NCBI GenBank assembly: GCA_016929205.1
Contig: JAFGJF010000571.1
Coordinates: forward strand, 1 to 24,797
Reading direction: 5' to 3'
Origin: Anaerolineae bacterium
GTDB taxonomy: Bacteria > Chloroflexota > Anaerolineae > JAFGEY01
DNA length: 24,797 nucleotides
The notes under the pieces were generated by a model. It searched no databases and was not told the origin of the DNA. It saw only the letters and a program-made list of their open reading frames with translations. Positions 7,524 through 15,605 of this stretch are shown here, in pieces; position 1 is the first letter of the stretch, and every line of letters starts with the position of its first letter. A program made the translations under genes and the position numbers.

Positions 7524-8681
7524 ATGCGCTTATCACTTCGTAGTCTGGCGATTTTGGGGATTTTGATCGGTTTGCTGGTCTTTTCCGGCCCGGTGTCTCT
7601 GGCAACGCCGCCAAGACAGTCTAGTGGTAACCTGTTAGTCAATCCGAGTTTCGAAGGCAAGTTTCGTCAAACTGCACTGTCATCGTACGTCAGTGTAGGT
7701 TGGTATCCTTGGTTCCACCAGTCCGCCAAATCAGGCGAATATTACGAACCCGAATGGAAGATCATTCAGCGTCCCGAAAATGACGGCAGTGACGACATTC
7801 GCGCCCGTCTGCAGCACGGGGACCAATCCATACAATGGTTCAACACTTATGCACTGCACAAGGCTGGCATCTGGCAGCGTGTCAAGGTCCCGGCAAATGC
7901 CAAAGTCACTTTTTCAGCCTTTTTGCAGATCCTGAGCGCCCGTGACACTCACTGGGTCAACGGCCAGATGGTTTCCGGAGCAAACGATCTCGGCAACTAT
8001 CAAATCAAGATCGGCATTGACCCCACAGGCTGGCAGCCTCCAAAGGATCCCAAAACCGACCAACGCATCCAGGTTCTGGATCCGCCGCCCAACGTCGTGT
8101 GGAGTAGCTCTGTACACGATGGGCATACCAAAGCGGCCGATGGCACAAACCAATGGGTGCCTAGCCAGGTTTCAACGCAAGCGCAAGGTGAATACGTCAC
8201 CGTGTGGATCATGGGGTGGAACAAGTGGCGCTTCCAGTATGAAGCTGCATTTGTAGACAACACCAGCCTAACTGCGGTTGCAGTTGCCGCGCCACCGCGT
8301 GCATATAGCGTTGCTGCCGCGCCGGTCCAGCCGACCAGCACGCCAACCAACACGCCGACGCCAACCAACACGCCAACCAACACGCCGACGCCAACCAACA
8401 CGCCGACGCCAACCAACACGCCGACGCCAACCTTTACGCCGACGTTTACGCCGTCGCCGACACCAACGTCGAGTCCGACACCCTTGCCCTCTCCTACGGC
8501 CACCCGCCGGCCGACGCGCACCCCGGTTGCCGTCAGCGTTGCCGGCGCCGCGATGCCACCAGGCAACTTTGAAAAGAACGATATCACCGGTCTGACTATT
8601 GTCGGAGGGGTATCAGCTTTCGCACTTGTGATGGGCCTGATTGTCGGCAAAAAGCTGGCCAAACGTCCTACACAAGCCTGA
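7524..8681 (+). CDS. Membrane-anchored surface protein with Pro/Thr-rich stalk
   Basis: This 385-residue protein has a signal peptide (residues 1 to about 28; LRSLAILGILIGLLVFS core). An extracellular domain of about 220 residues follows, opening with NLLVNPSFEG, a phrase common at the start of carbohydrate-binding jelly-roll modules. Next comes a low-complexity Pro/Thr/Asn stalk (about 269-332), then one C-terminal helix (about 354-374) and a basic KKLAKRP tail facing the cytoplasm. The stalk should hold the domain away from the membrane and may be O-glycosylated. An earlier in-frame codon exists at 7503, but the ATG at 7524 follows an AAGGAG site at a good distance and begins the signal peptide directly. 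It is monocistronic with its own promoter and terminator. Ligand binding is inferred from the fold pattern only. Confidence 0.8.
   Translation: MRLSLRSLAILGILIGLLVFSGPVSLATPPRQSSGNLLVNPSFEGKFRQTALSSYVSVGWYPWFHQSAKSGEYYEPEWKIIQRPENDGSDDIRARLQHGDQSIQWFNTYALHKAGIWQRVKVPANAKVTFSAFLQILSARDTHWVNGQMVSGANDLGNYQIKIGIDPTGWQPPKDPKTDQRIQVLDPPPNVVWSSSVHDGHTKAADGTNQWVPSQVSTQAQGEYVTVWIMGWNKWRFQYEAAFVDNTSLTAVAVAAPPRAYSVAAAPVQPTSTPTNTPTPTNTPTNTPTPTNTPTPTNTPTPTFTPTFTPSPTPTSSPTPLPSPTATRRPTRTPVAVSVAGAAMPPGNFEKNDITGLTIVGGVSAFALVMGLIVGKKLAKRPTQA
8340..8440 (+). repeat. In-frame tandem repeat encoding the TPTNTPT stalk
   Basis: A 30-base unit made of ACGCCAACCAAC plus an 18-base ACGCCGACGCCAACCAAC is present twice without a change (8340-8369 and 8370-8399). 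It is followed by one more 18-base unit (8400-8417) and a decaying copy up to about 8440. All unit lengths are multiples of three, so copy-number change would lengthen or shorten the stalk without a frameshift. The exact identity of the copies suggests recent duplication. Confidence 0.85.
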
Positions 8682-8696
8682 TTCCGCAAAAAATCA

Positions 8697-8725
8697 CCCC
8701 CCTGGAGATCACCTTTCCAGGGGGG
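8697..8725. terminator. Shared hairpin terminator between convergent genes
   Basis: CCCCCCTGGA (8697-8706) pairs perfectly with TCCAGGGGGG (8716-8725) around a nine-base loop. On the minus strand the hairpin is followed within three bases by TTTTTT, a good intrinsic terminator for the PP2C gene. On the plus strand only GTTCTTC follows, so termination of the surface-protein gene is likely but weaker. Confidence 0.8.
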
Positions 8726-8792
8726 GGTTCTTCAAGATGGCATCAAGAAGCCGGGTTTTGGCTTCTCGCTCTTTCTAGATTGAGAGAATGCC

Positions 8793-9650
8793 CTAAAAAA
8801 CAATGTCCGGATATTCGGCAAGGCGCAGCAGTGCAACCGCAATGTTATCCTTGCCGCCGGCACGATTTGCGGCTTCTACAAGCTGACGTGCAGCAGCTTG
8901 TAGATTGGGTGCAGATTCCACAATCTGACTGATTTCCGCCGGATCGCGTACCATTTCCCACAGTCCATCAGAACAAAGCAACAAACAATCTCCCGACTCG
9001 AGGGTATAGGGCTTGATATCCACATCAACCTGCTCGATATAGCCGAGGCAACGCGTGATCAGCCCCGCTTGTGGATGATTCCAAGCTTCTTGAGGCGTCA
9101 ATTGGCCAGCAGCGACCAGTTCGGCGACGCGAGAGTGATCCTGTGTCAACTGTACCAACTGCCCTTGGCGAAGCAGATAGGTCCGGCTGTCACCCACATT
9201 CACGACAAAAACACGTTTCCCTTTGACAAAGGCCATGGTCAACGTGGAACCGGCCCCCATAGCCTCTTGCGGGCGATTGAGCGCATACTGGTGCACGGCC
9301 TCGTTAGCCCGGGTAACAGCCTGGCGAAGCTGTTGTATCATCGGCACATCAGACGGATGCAAGCCATTCGTCGCCGCTTTTTTCATCGCTCTCAACTGTT
9401 CGCCGCTCAACTGCAGCGTCTGGCGCGGATCGGGGGGTAAGAATTGATCTGCCAATTCGCGTTTTAGCGTTTCGACAACCCAATGGCTGGCGACCTCTCC
9501 TGCGAGATGTCCTCCCATCCCATCGGCAACCAAACAGACTGCAACGGGTTCGGCGTCTGTCGATTGAAGCATCTGGTAGAATACACGATCTTGATTCAGT
9601 TCTCTCTGCTGTCCTACGTCGCTCCAGGCAGCCATATATAGCCGGATCAT
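8793..9650 (-). CDS. PP2C-type Ser/Thr protein phosphatase
   Basis: This 285-residue soluble, metal-dependent (PPM/PP2C) phosphatase is the kind that usually opposes Hanks-type Ser/Thr kinases. Motifs appear in order: LNQDR with metal ligand Asp21, VADGMGGHLAGEVAS with Asp43 and Gly44, GSTLTMA, NVGDSRTYLL, TQDHS, LLLCSDGLWEMV with Asp228, and GGKDNIAVALL with Asp268. This is a complete catalytic domain of normal bacterial length, with no extra domain or membrane segment. An insert around residues 64-100 is slightly longer than usual. It has its own promoter (9754-9781) and terminator, and no kinase or FHA protein is adjacent, so its partner kinase must lie elsewhere. Confidence 0.93.
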   Translation of the reverse strand: MIRLYMAAWSDVGQQRELNQDRVFYQMLQSTDAEPVAVCLVADGMGGHLAGEVASHWVVETLKRELADQFLPPDPRQTLQLSGEQLRAMKKAATNGLHPSDVPMIQQLRQAVTRANEAVHQYALNRPQEAMGAGSTLTMAFVKGKRVFVVNVGDSRTYLLRQGQLVQLTQDHSRVAELVAAGQLTPQEAWNHPQAGLITRCLGYIEQVDVDIKPYTLESGDCLLLCSDGLWEMVRDPAEISQIVESAPNLQAAARQLVEAANRAGGKDNIAVALLRLAEYPDIVF

Positions 9651-9753
9651 GGTCTCTCCCTCATCTAGTTGACAACTTGACCTTAACTGGCCTGGGCCCC
9701 CATCCCACGTCTCTGGTTAGTTTTTTGAACCAGCGCGCAAAAAACCCAAATTC

Positions 9754-9781
9754 ATTATACCATACCTAGCCGGAGACGCAA
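9754..9781 (-). promoter_or_regulatory. Extended -10 promoter for the PP2C gene
   Basis: Reading the minus strand, TGGTATAAT gives a perfect -10 (9759-9754) with the extended TGn element in front. A partial -35, TTGCGT (9781-9776), lies 16 bases upstream. The start point would be near 9747, leaving roughly 97 bases of leader before the ATG at 9650. Confidence 0.65.
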
Positions 9782-9814
9782 CGTAACGATTTCGTAACAC
9801 AAACATTGCAAAAC

Positions 9815-9845
9815 ACGACAGCGCCAATCCAATTGGCGCTGTCGT
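9815..9845 (-). terminator. Intrinsic terminator of the 13-gene sugar unit
   Basis: ACGACAGCGCCAAT (9815-9828) and ATTGGCGCTGTCGT (9832-9845) form a perfect 14-bp stem with a three-base loop. It lies 45 bases after the last stop codon of the minus-strand run. On that strand the stem is followed by GTTTTG, a short U-rich tail. It is the first terminator-like element seen in the whole 9890-24797 stretch. Confidence 0.85.
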
Positions 9846-9889
9846 CGTTCAACCTCCATGTCTTATCTTGGCGATGTAAATCGAACTCC

Positions 9890-10888
9890 CTACGCGGACC
9901 CAATGCCCAATGTCTGGCGGCAATACCGCACGCTCCGCTCCAGGTCGAGACGCTGCTGCACCGTCAAGGCAGCTTTGTATTCAGGAATGTCTGTACTCCA
10001 GGATGCGGTCAGCATCGGCGCAAGCGGCGGCTGGCCGCGTTCGACCAACTTGACAAACTGCGCAAACTCGGATGCGCGTGCACTGGGATATGCCGCCCAA
10101 AATGCCGGTTCAAAATAGTTCAGCACCTTGGCCGCTCCGCCGGTAATGATCTCGAGCGTGAATGACGAATCTGGACATTTTTCCTGAAACAGCCTGGCCC
10201 ATTCGTCAATGCCAATACATCCCTGGCCCATCGCCATCCACTGCACGGCCGCACCCTGCGGATGCGCCCATACTGCCGTATCCCGAATGTGGCTGGTTAC
10301 GATATAAGGAGCCAAGTGCTCCAGGGTGACAAATGGACTTTCGGCTACCCACAGCGGGTTGCCTGCGTCGATGCACGCCCCGACGTAGTCAGGCCCGGCT
10401 TCTTGAATCAAGGCAGCAAGCTCCCATGCCTGCAAATCTCCGGCGTGATTCTCGATGGCGATCTTTATTCCCAGGTCGATCGCCTGACTGCGCACCGCCC
10501 GGCAAGTCGCGATCGTCGCCTCGATGTGCGCTTCCAACGGCAGTTCGCCGCTGCGATCTTGATTTTCACCCAGGTAGCAGCGCAGCGTCTTTGAGCCCAA
10601 AAGGTCGGCCACGTGCAGCATATCGCGCACTTGATTCTCCGCCGTGCCAAGCTCGCCGGAAAAACGATTTGACGTGGGGCAAATCGAGCCCATGCCCACT
10701 TCGAGCGCAAGCCCCAACGCATCGGCGCGGGCCTTGAGCCGCTTCAGATACGCATCTTCCAGACTGTCCAAAAAGCCAACCTCGGAGAAATGAACCAGGT
10801 CGATCCCCAGTTTGCTCGCGTATTCCAACTGTCCAAACGCATCCCACGGCTGTAACCGCAGGCTATACACATCCACCCCAAGCTTCAT
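9890..10888 (-). CDS. Xylose-isomerase-like TIM-barrel sugar isomerase/epimerase
   Basis: This 332-residue protein belongs to the AP-endonuclease-2/xylose-isomerase-like TIM-barrel superfamily. The metal-binding set expected at the barrel mouth is visible: Glu146 in KIAIENHAG, Asp174 in ACIDAGNP, His200 in TSHIRD and Glu246 in FTLEIITG. The N-terminus MKLGVDVYSLRLQPWDA is the typical first strand. Members isomerise or epimerise free or phosphorylated sugars, or dehydrate inosose-type rings. The length is about 50 residues above the minimal barrel because of a C-terminal helical tail. GAGGAG lies nine bases before the ATG. As the last gene of the sugar unit, 23 bases after the GH4 gene, it likely handles the released sugar or a keto-sugar intermediate. 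Confidence 0.82.
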   Translation of the reverse strand: MKLGVDVYSLRLQPWDAFGQLEYASKLGIDLVHFSEVGFLDSLEDAYLKRLKARADALGLALEVGMGSICPTSNRFSGELGTAENQVRDMLHVADLLGSKTLRCYLGENQDRSGELPLEAHIEATIATCRAVRSQAIDLGIKIAIENHAGDLQAWELAALIQEAGPDYVGACIDAGNPLWVAESPFVTLEHLAPYIVTSHIRDTAVWAHPQGAAVQWMAMGQGCIGIDEWARLFQEKCPDSSFTLEIITGGAAKVLNYFEPAFWAAYPSARASEFAQFVKLVERGQPPLAPMLTASWSTDIPEYKAALTVQQRLDLERSVRYCRQTLGIGSA

Positions 10889-10911
10889 CTCACACCACTC
10901 CTCACTTTATG

Positions 10912-12219
10912 CTAAAAGCCAATATAATCGTCATGCGCTTCAAACATCTCATCAACCATTTGCCTGATCTCTGGCAGCGACAGCTTGGCCGATGTCAATG
11001 GATCGAGCTGAATCGCCTGGTAGATGGATTCGCGGTCGCGTTCTACAAACCCCTTCACCGCCAGTTCTTGCAAGTTCAGGTTGCTGCGGTTGAGTCCGGC
11101 CAAAGCGGGAGGTAGATCGCCCACGTAACAGGGGTGCAATCCACACCCATCGGTCAGGATCGGCACCTCGACGATCGCATTCGCTGCCAGGTTGGTGATC
11201 AAGCCGGTATTGAGCACGTTCCCGTTAAAAACAAAAGGCGTATTGGTCTCTATTGCATTCAAAATCAGGCTAAAATACTCGTGGCTGCGCACAATGGGAA
11301 TCTCGGCCTCTCCAAAAGCCAGACGCCGATTTTCTTCCTCTTGCGCCTGGCGGCGGTTTTGCCAGGCCGCCATTCGGTCCTGGCGGCTGGTTCCTTTGGA
11401 CGCTACGCCCCACATTTTCTCACTGGTATGACGATCGATCAGGTCCGGCGTGCGCCGAAAATAAGGCACGTATTCGGACATATGGATCGACGACTCGGAG
11501 ACAAACGCTCCAAAGTATTTCATCACCTCCCATTTGACGATATCTTGCTCATAGATCTCGGAATCGTCCATCGCTTTCCAGAGCAACGGGTAGGCGTCCT
11601 GCCCTTTCCATAGGAACTTGAGAAACCAGGCCATATGATTGATCCCTGCCACCCAGTACGCCACCTCCTCAAAGGGCACACCGATATAGCCCGCCAGGGC
11701 CATGGCCGTGCCCTGCACCGAGTGACACAGGCCAACGTATTTGATCGAGCTCAACTGCTCGATGGCCCAACACAACATCACCATCGGGTTGGTATAGTTG
11801 AGCATCAGCGCGTCAGGACAAACTTGCTGCATTGTCCTGGCGATCTCGACCATCGCCGGCGCATTCTGCAAAAAGTAGAAAACGCCGCCCGGTCCGGCTG
11901 TGTCACCAATCGCCTGGTCGATGCCATAACGGAGTGGGATCTCGATGTGGCGGCGCCCGTGTCCTACACGAATCGAAACGGTCACGTAATCGGCTCCATC
12001 GAGGGCCGCACCCAGGTCGGTAGCCGCTTCTACCTTGGCTCCGGTTTGGGACTGTGCGATCATACGCCGCGTCAGCGCAGCCATCGTCTCCAGCTTGGTC
12101 TCGTCGACGTCCATCAAGGCAATGACCGAATCTTGCAACGATGGCCAGGTGAGAATGTCAGTCACCAGCCGGCGGGCAAAGACAAAACTTCCCGCGCCGA
12201 TAATCGTTATCTTGGGCAT
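10912..12219 (-). CDS. GH4-family NAD- and metal-dependent alpha-glycosidase
   Basis: This 435-residue enzyme is of glycoside hydrolase family 4 (MelA/AglA type), which cleaves glycosides by an NAD-dependent oxidation-elimination route with Mn2+. The dinucleotide site is ITIIGAGSFVFAR (residues 4-16), followed by the acidic MDVDE at the end of the second strand. NYTNPM (141-146), GLCHSVQG with Cys165, and GINHMAWFL with His195 are the family's active-site phrases; Cys165 and His195 match the expected metal ligands. GGGAGG stands five bases before the ATG. It resembles the alpha-galactosidase branch more than the 6-phospho-glycosidase branch, but specificity cannot be fixed by eye. With no PTS gene present, a non-phosphorylated substrate is plausible. 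Confidence 0.9.
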   Translation of the reverse strand: MPKITIIGAGSFVFARRLVTDILTWPSLQDSVIALMDVDETKLETMAALTRRMIAQSQTGAKVEAATDLGAALDGADYVTVSIRVGHGRRHIEIPLRYGIDQAIGDTAGPGGVFYFLQNAPAMVEIARTMQQVCPDALMLNYTNPMVMLCWAIEQLSSIKYVGLCHSVQGTAMALAGYIGVPFEEVAYWVAGINHMAWFLKFLWKGQDAYPLLWKAMDDSEIYEQDIVKWEVMKYFGAFVSESSIHMSEYVPYFRRTPDLIDRHTSEKMWGVASKGTSRQDRMAAWQNRRQAQEEENRRLAFGEAEIPIVRSHEYFSLILNAIETNTPFVFNGNVLNTGLITNLAANAIVEVPILTDGCGLHPCYVGDLPPALAGLNRSNLNLQELAVKGFVERDRESIYQAIQLDPLTSAKLSLPEIRQMVDEMFEAHDDYIGF

Positions 12220-12238
12220 ATACGCCTCCCTATTCTAG

Positions 12239-13111
12239 TCAGTAAATGACCTTGTTAAGTGGGTATTCAATGATGCCCTCCGCGCCGGCTTTTTTGAGCC
12301 TGGGAATCAGATCGCGAACGACGTACTCGTCAATGATGACTTCAAGTGCGACCCAGTCCGGATCGGCCTGGTTGGAGATGGTCGGCGTGTGCAGCGAAGA
12401 GAGTTGGCCCGAAACCTGCGCCAGCTTGCACTTGGGCACGTTCATCTTGAGGCCAACTTTGCTTTCGGCCTCCAATGCCCCCTTGAGCAACATGGCCAAC
12501 ACGTCGATTTTTTCGCGCTTCCAGGGCGTCTCCCAGGCCTGCCGGTTGGCGACCAGTTTGGTGTTCGAATCGACAACCGTGTCCACGATACGCAGGCGAT
12601 TCGCACGCAAAGAAGACCCCGTCTCCGTTCCCTCGACGATGGCGTCAACCAACAACGGCGCTTTGGCCTCTGTCGCGCCCCACGAGTATTCCACCTCTGC
12701 CGACACGCCATGTCTTTCGAGGTAGCGCCGGGTTGCCTGAACCAGTTCGGTGGCAATGCGTTTTCCTGCCAGATCCTGCACACCGTGAATGTCCGAATCC
12801 TCGGGTACAGCCACCACCCAGCGATAGGATTGCGACGTAGCCTTGCTGTAGACGAGATCCTCAACCTCGATCACATCGGCCTCGTTTTCGACGATCCAAT
12901 CTTTTCCGGTTAGCCCCACATCCAAAATGCCGCGCTCCACATATCGCGCCATCTCTTGGGCACGAAACATCAAACACTCTATTTCTGGATCGTCGATCCG
13001 CGGCGTGTAAGAACGGCCAGCCACGACAACCTTATAACCCGCCCTGGCAAAAAGGCGGATGGTAGACTCTTGCAGGCTACCTTTGGGAATCCCTAATTTG
13101 AGCTTGTTCAC
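12239..13111 (-). CDS. hisG: ATP phosphoribosyltransferase, long form
   Basis: This 290-residue enzyme catalyses the first step of histidine synthesis, joining ATP and [14 protein letters not shown] starts the catalytic domain; [20 protein letters not shown] is the first-domain signature. The PRPP loop is at about 156-167 ([13 protein letters not shown]), and the C-terminal regulatory domain (about 218-290, ending [13 protein letters not shown]) marks the long, histidine-inhibited form that needs no HisZ. The start is a GTG at 13109-13111 with AAAGGAG ten bases upstream. It lies 33 bases after hisI and 19 before the GH4 gene, so it is part of the same transcript as sugar genes. No other histidine gene is in the window. 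Confidence 0.95.
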   Translation of the reverse strand: MNKLKLGIPKGSLQESTIRLFARAGYKVVVAGRSYTPRIDDPEIECLMFRAQEMARYVERGILDVGLTGKDWIVENEADVIEVEDLVYSKATSQSYRWVVAVPEDSDIHGVQDLAGKRIATELVQATRRYLERHGVSAEVEYSWGATEAKAPLLVDAIVEGTETGSSLRANRLRIVDTVVDSNTKLVANRQAWETPWKREKIDVLAMLLKGALEAESKVGLKMNVPKCKLAQVSGQLSSLHTPTISNQADPDWVALEVIIDEYVVRDLIPRLKKAGAEGIIEYPLNKVIY

Positions 13112-13144
13112 AAATACAATACTCCTTTCTCTCGATCGATAACA

Positions 13145-13555
13145 CTAGATGGACGTCAATTGTCCATCCTGAATTTTTCGATAATAACAACTGGCACGCG
13201 CTTTGCCAAGGTTATCCCTGGTATGGCATGCCCCCTCACCTAATGGTTTGACGAGGTACAACAATGAATTTTGCTCACAATTGACCCGAATCTCGACGAT
13301 TTGCAGCGTATCGCCAGATGTCGCGCCTTTGATCCACAGTTCGTTCCTGGATGTACTCCAAAAGGTGGCAACGCCGTGTTCAAGCGTATGATCAAACGCG
13401 GCCTTGTTCGCATATGCCAGGAGCAGCACCTCTTTGGTGTCTGCGTCCTGAACCGCAACCGGCAAAACCGCCTCGCCGCATTGCGCCACCTTGGACAACT
13501 TGGCAAAGTCCAACATCAATTCGGAACCTTCCTCAAGCATGTTCATTTCACGCAT
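13145..13555 (-). CDS. hisI: Phosphoribosyl-AMP cyclohydrolase, divergent type
   Basis: This 136-residue protein is HisI, which opens the adenine ring of PR-AMP in histidine synthesis. Family landmarks are VAVQDADTKEVLLLAYANK, FWSTSRNELWIKGATSGD, and the zinc cysteines Cys93, Cys110 (in GACHT) and Cys123 (in ASCYYRKI). Two differences from textbook HisI stand out. The DCDxD motif that supplies Mg2+-binding aspartates reads NCEQN (92-96). The stretch between the second and third cysteines is longer (13 residues rather than seven). No HisE pyrophosphohydrolase domain is fused. The start is ambiguous among ATGs at 13555, 13546 and 13540; the first follows an AAAGAGA site. hisG follows after 33 bases, supporting a real role in the pathway. 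Confidence 0.9.
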   Translation of the reverse strand: MREMNMLEEGSELMLDFAKLSKVAQCGEAVLPVAVQDADTKEVLLLAYANKAAFDHTLEHGVATFWSTSRNELWIKGATSGDTLQIVEIRVNCEQNSLLYLVKPLGEGACHTRDNLGKARASCYYRKIQDGQLTSI

Positions 13556-13595
13556 CCATCTCTTTCTTTCTTACCAAATCACACCAAAGCCACTG

Positions 13596-13630
13596 ACGCA
13601 TCACGTCTCGCGTTTTACGCCTCACGCCTC
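13596..13630. repeat. Five tandem heptads (ACGNNTC) across the pfkB-like stop codon
   Basis: Five seven-base units follow each other without a gap: ACGCATC at 13596, ACGTCTC at 13603, a diverged GCGTTTT at 13610, and ACGCCTC at 13617 and 13624. The stop codon of the kinase gene (13622-13624) lies inside the array. The same heptad appears at 19308-19386, so it is a repeated element and not a chance run. Confidence 0.7.
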
Positions 13631-14560
13631 CAACGCGATCCCCCGTTCCCGCAAAAAAGCCATCGTCTGTTCAAACGTCGGAATCCCGGCACGACCGCCC
13701 AGATTGGTGCACTTGATCGCCGAGACCGCTGTTGAAAAACGAGCGCATTGCCGCGCATCCCATCCGTGCAGCAAGCCAACGATGTACGCCCCGTGAAACA
13801 CGTCACCCGCGCCGGTCGTATCCACCACGTCGATCTCGAACGCCGGCGTGTGGAACTGTTCTTGAGCCGTGACCGTGTAACAGCCACGCTCGCCGACCGT
13901 CTCGACAAAGATGCGCGGGCCCATCTTGAGGATTTCCTTGCCAGCCTGCCAGACGTCGTCGAGACCGGTCAATCCCCGAGCGTATCCCTCACCAGTGATC
14001 AGCACGTCGACGTAAGGCACAAGTTCTCGATGCTGCTCGCTTACCGGTCTGTTGGTTTTGCTGCCATCCATCACCACCGTTTTGCCCGCCTCTTTCATCC
14101 ACTTGGCAGCCTGAAGCGCTGCCTGGTGATGAAAACCATCGATATGCAAATAGTCAGCCGAGGTGATATACGCCTGCTCTAATTCCTCAGGACGTAACTG
14201 CTGCCGTCGCCAGGTCTCCATACCTGAAAAAAGACGCTCGCCCGTTTCGGCGTGGACGTGCACGATCACGATCTGATCGTCTGGCCCCGCGCGGCGAACC
14301 AGGTGGCTCAGATCCACACCGCACTCAACCATCGACTTGAGTTTGAGGTCAGCCGCATCGTCTGTGCCCGCCGTACCGATAAACCCGACCTTGGCTCCCA
14401 ATTTGGCCGCTGCGACCATTGCCGTGCCAACCAATCCGCCGCCGTCAAAACGAAAGCCGCCTAGACGGGACCCGCGTTCCCAAGTCGGCATCTCTTTGAG
14501 GCGCAGCAACACGTCGAGCGTAGCCAGCCCCAGGCCGACGATTTGTAGATTATCTGTCAT
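13622..14560 (-). CDS. PfkB/ribokinase-family sugar kinase
   Basis: This 312-residue ATP-dependent kinase is of the ribokinase/PfkB family. The N-terminal signature includes the Gly-rich FDGGGLVGTAMVAAAKLG (38-55). The C-terminal signature DTTGAGDVFHGAY (247-259) has the anion-hole GAGD and catalytic base Asp253. NADP or PTS features are absent. Candidates are a 2-keto-3-deoxy-acid kinase, fructokinase or adenosine-like kinase; the neighbouring sugar-acid dehydratase makes the first attractive but unproven. A frame extends to 14578, but the ATG at 14560 is preferred because it lies eight bases beyond the TGA of the upstream oxidoreductase, whereas the earlier ATG overlaps that gene's last codons. 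Its stop lies inside a heptad-repeat array. Confidence 0.88.
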   Translation of the reverse strand: MTDNLQIVGLGLATLDVLLRLKEMPTWERGSRLGGFRFDGGGLVGTAMVAAAKLGAKVGFIGTAGTDDAADLKLKSMVECGVDLSHLVRRAGPDDQIVIVHVHAETGERLFSGMETWRRQQLRPEELEQAYITSADYLHIDGFHHQAALQAAKWMKEAGKTVVMDGSKTNRPVSEQHRELVPYVDVLITGEGYARGLTGLDDVWQAGKEILKMGPRIFVETVGERGCYTVTAQEQFHTPAFEIDVVDTTGAGDVFHGAYIVGLLHGWDARQCARFSTAVSAIKCTNLGGRAGIPTFEQTMAFLRERGIALEA

Positions 14561-14568
14561 AGAATAGG

Positions 14569-15603
14569 TCAATCCCATGTCAAGCCCAGTGATTCAGCCG
14601 TCTCGCCAATCCGATCCCACGTCTTTTCCGGCACCGGGATGCCCTGCTGCTCACGTTTTGCCTTGCACCGCCATTCCGGTTCTCCCGGCATCAGGATCTC
14701 GTCACATCCCTCCGCGCGTGGGGTCAGCTTGATACGCTCTGTAAAGTCGCCCACCACCTGCCGGAACGCATCCAGCGGCTGGAACGCCTCGACGTTGATC
14801 GCCACCATCACCGTCCCCTGGCTCCATTGGTAATCGGGCTGCAGAGAGACACCCGCGCCGCTCAACCCGCCGCCCAGCAACTCGACGATCACGCCCAGCG
14901 CATAGCCCTTGTGCCCACCAAAGGGCAGCATCATACCTCCCTCGAACAAATCCTGGGGGTTTTGCGTTGGCTGCCCATCTTTGTCCAGGATCCAACCGAG
15001 CGGGACATCCAGCCCTTTGTCGTGGGCAACCTGCACCTTGCCGTGTGCAACGGCCGAAGTTGCAAAATCGGCGAAAACAGGCTTGCCAGTAGAAGGCACG
15101 CCCCAGGCAATGGGATCGGTGCCGATCGCCCGGCCAATGCCGCCAAAAGGCGCAACCGTGCCGCCAGGTCCCGAACCGTTGCAGAGAACCAGTCCCACAA
15201 AGCCCTGTTCTGCGGCCATCGCCACGTACTCGCCCAGCCGGCCGATGTGCTGGCAACGATAGAGCGTAACCATCGCAATATCGTGCTGGCGCGCTTTGGC
15301 CATGGCGAGTTCGATGCCCTGCTTGGCCGCCACCTGCCCAAATGCCCAGTCGCAGTCGAGTACGGCCGTTGACGCACTCTGGCGCGCGATCTGGATCTCA
15401 CCACCGGGCTTGAGCCGGCCATCACGAATCGCCCGCACATAAAACGGCACGCGGATAATGCCATGCGAGTCGTGGCCCATCAGGTTACTCTCGACCAATG
15501 AATCGGCAACGCGCTCCGATACGGATTGCGCAGCACCTATTGCACAAAAAATGTCGCAGACCCGGCGACGCAATTCGGGCGCAAACTTGACCATATCATC
15601 CAT
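14569..15603 (-). CDS. Malate/L-lactate dehydrogenase-family (Ldh_2) oxidoreductase
   Basis: This 344-residue NAD(P)-dependent 2-hydroxyacid or imino-acid oxidoreductase belongs to the non-Rossmann Ldh_2 family. That family includes ureidoglycolate, sulfolactate and 2,3-diketogulonate reductase-type enzymes. GHDSHG at 43-48 is the family hallmark, QHIGRLGEY (118-126) carries the catalytic-region histidine, and GWILDKDGQPTQNP and PFGGHKGYALGVIVELL are typical of the C-terminal half. Length is normal. The ATG at 15603 begins two bases after the upstream ABC gene's TAG; the ABC gene's last codons supply the GAAGAAGGG ribosome site. In this operon it could oxidise a sugar acid or reduce a keto acid; the substrate cannot be read from sequence. 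Confidence 0.88.
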   Translation of the reverse strand: MDDMVKFAPELRRRVCDIFCAIGAAQSVSERVADSLVESNLMGHDSHGIIRVPFYVRAIRDGRLKPGGEIQIARQSASTAVLDCDWAFGQVAAKQGIELAMAKARQHDIAMVTLYRCQHIGRLGEYVAMAAEQGFVGLVLCNGSGPGGTVAPFGGIGRAIGTDPIAWGVPSTGKPVFADFATSAVAHGKVQVAHDKGLDVPLGWILDKDGQPTQNPQDLFEGGMMLPFGGHKGYALGVIVELLGGGLSGAGVSLQPDYQWSQGTVMVAINVEAFQPLDAFRQVVGDFTERIKLTPRAEGCDEILMPGEPEWRCKAKREQQGIPVPEKTWDRIGETAESLGLTWD

Positions 15604-15605
15604 CT

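Noticed and set aside
8278..8595. 105-residue Arg/Gln-rich frame over the Pro/Thr repeat
   Set aside because: Out-of-frame reading of the tandem repeat; the in-frame product has a signal peptide and membrane anchor.
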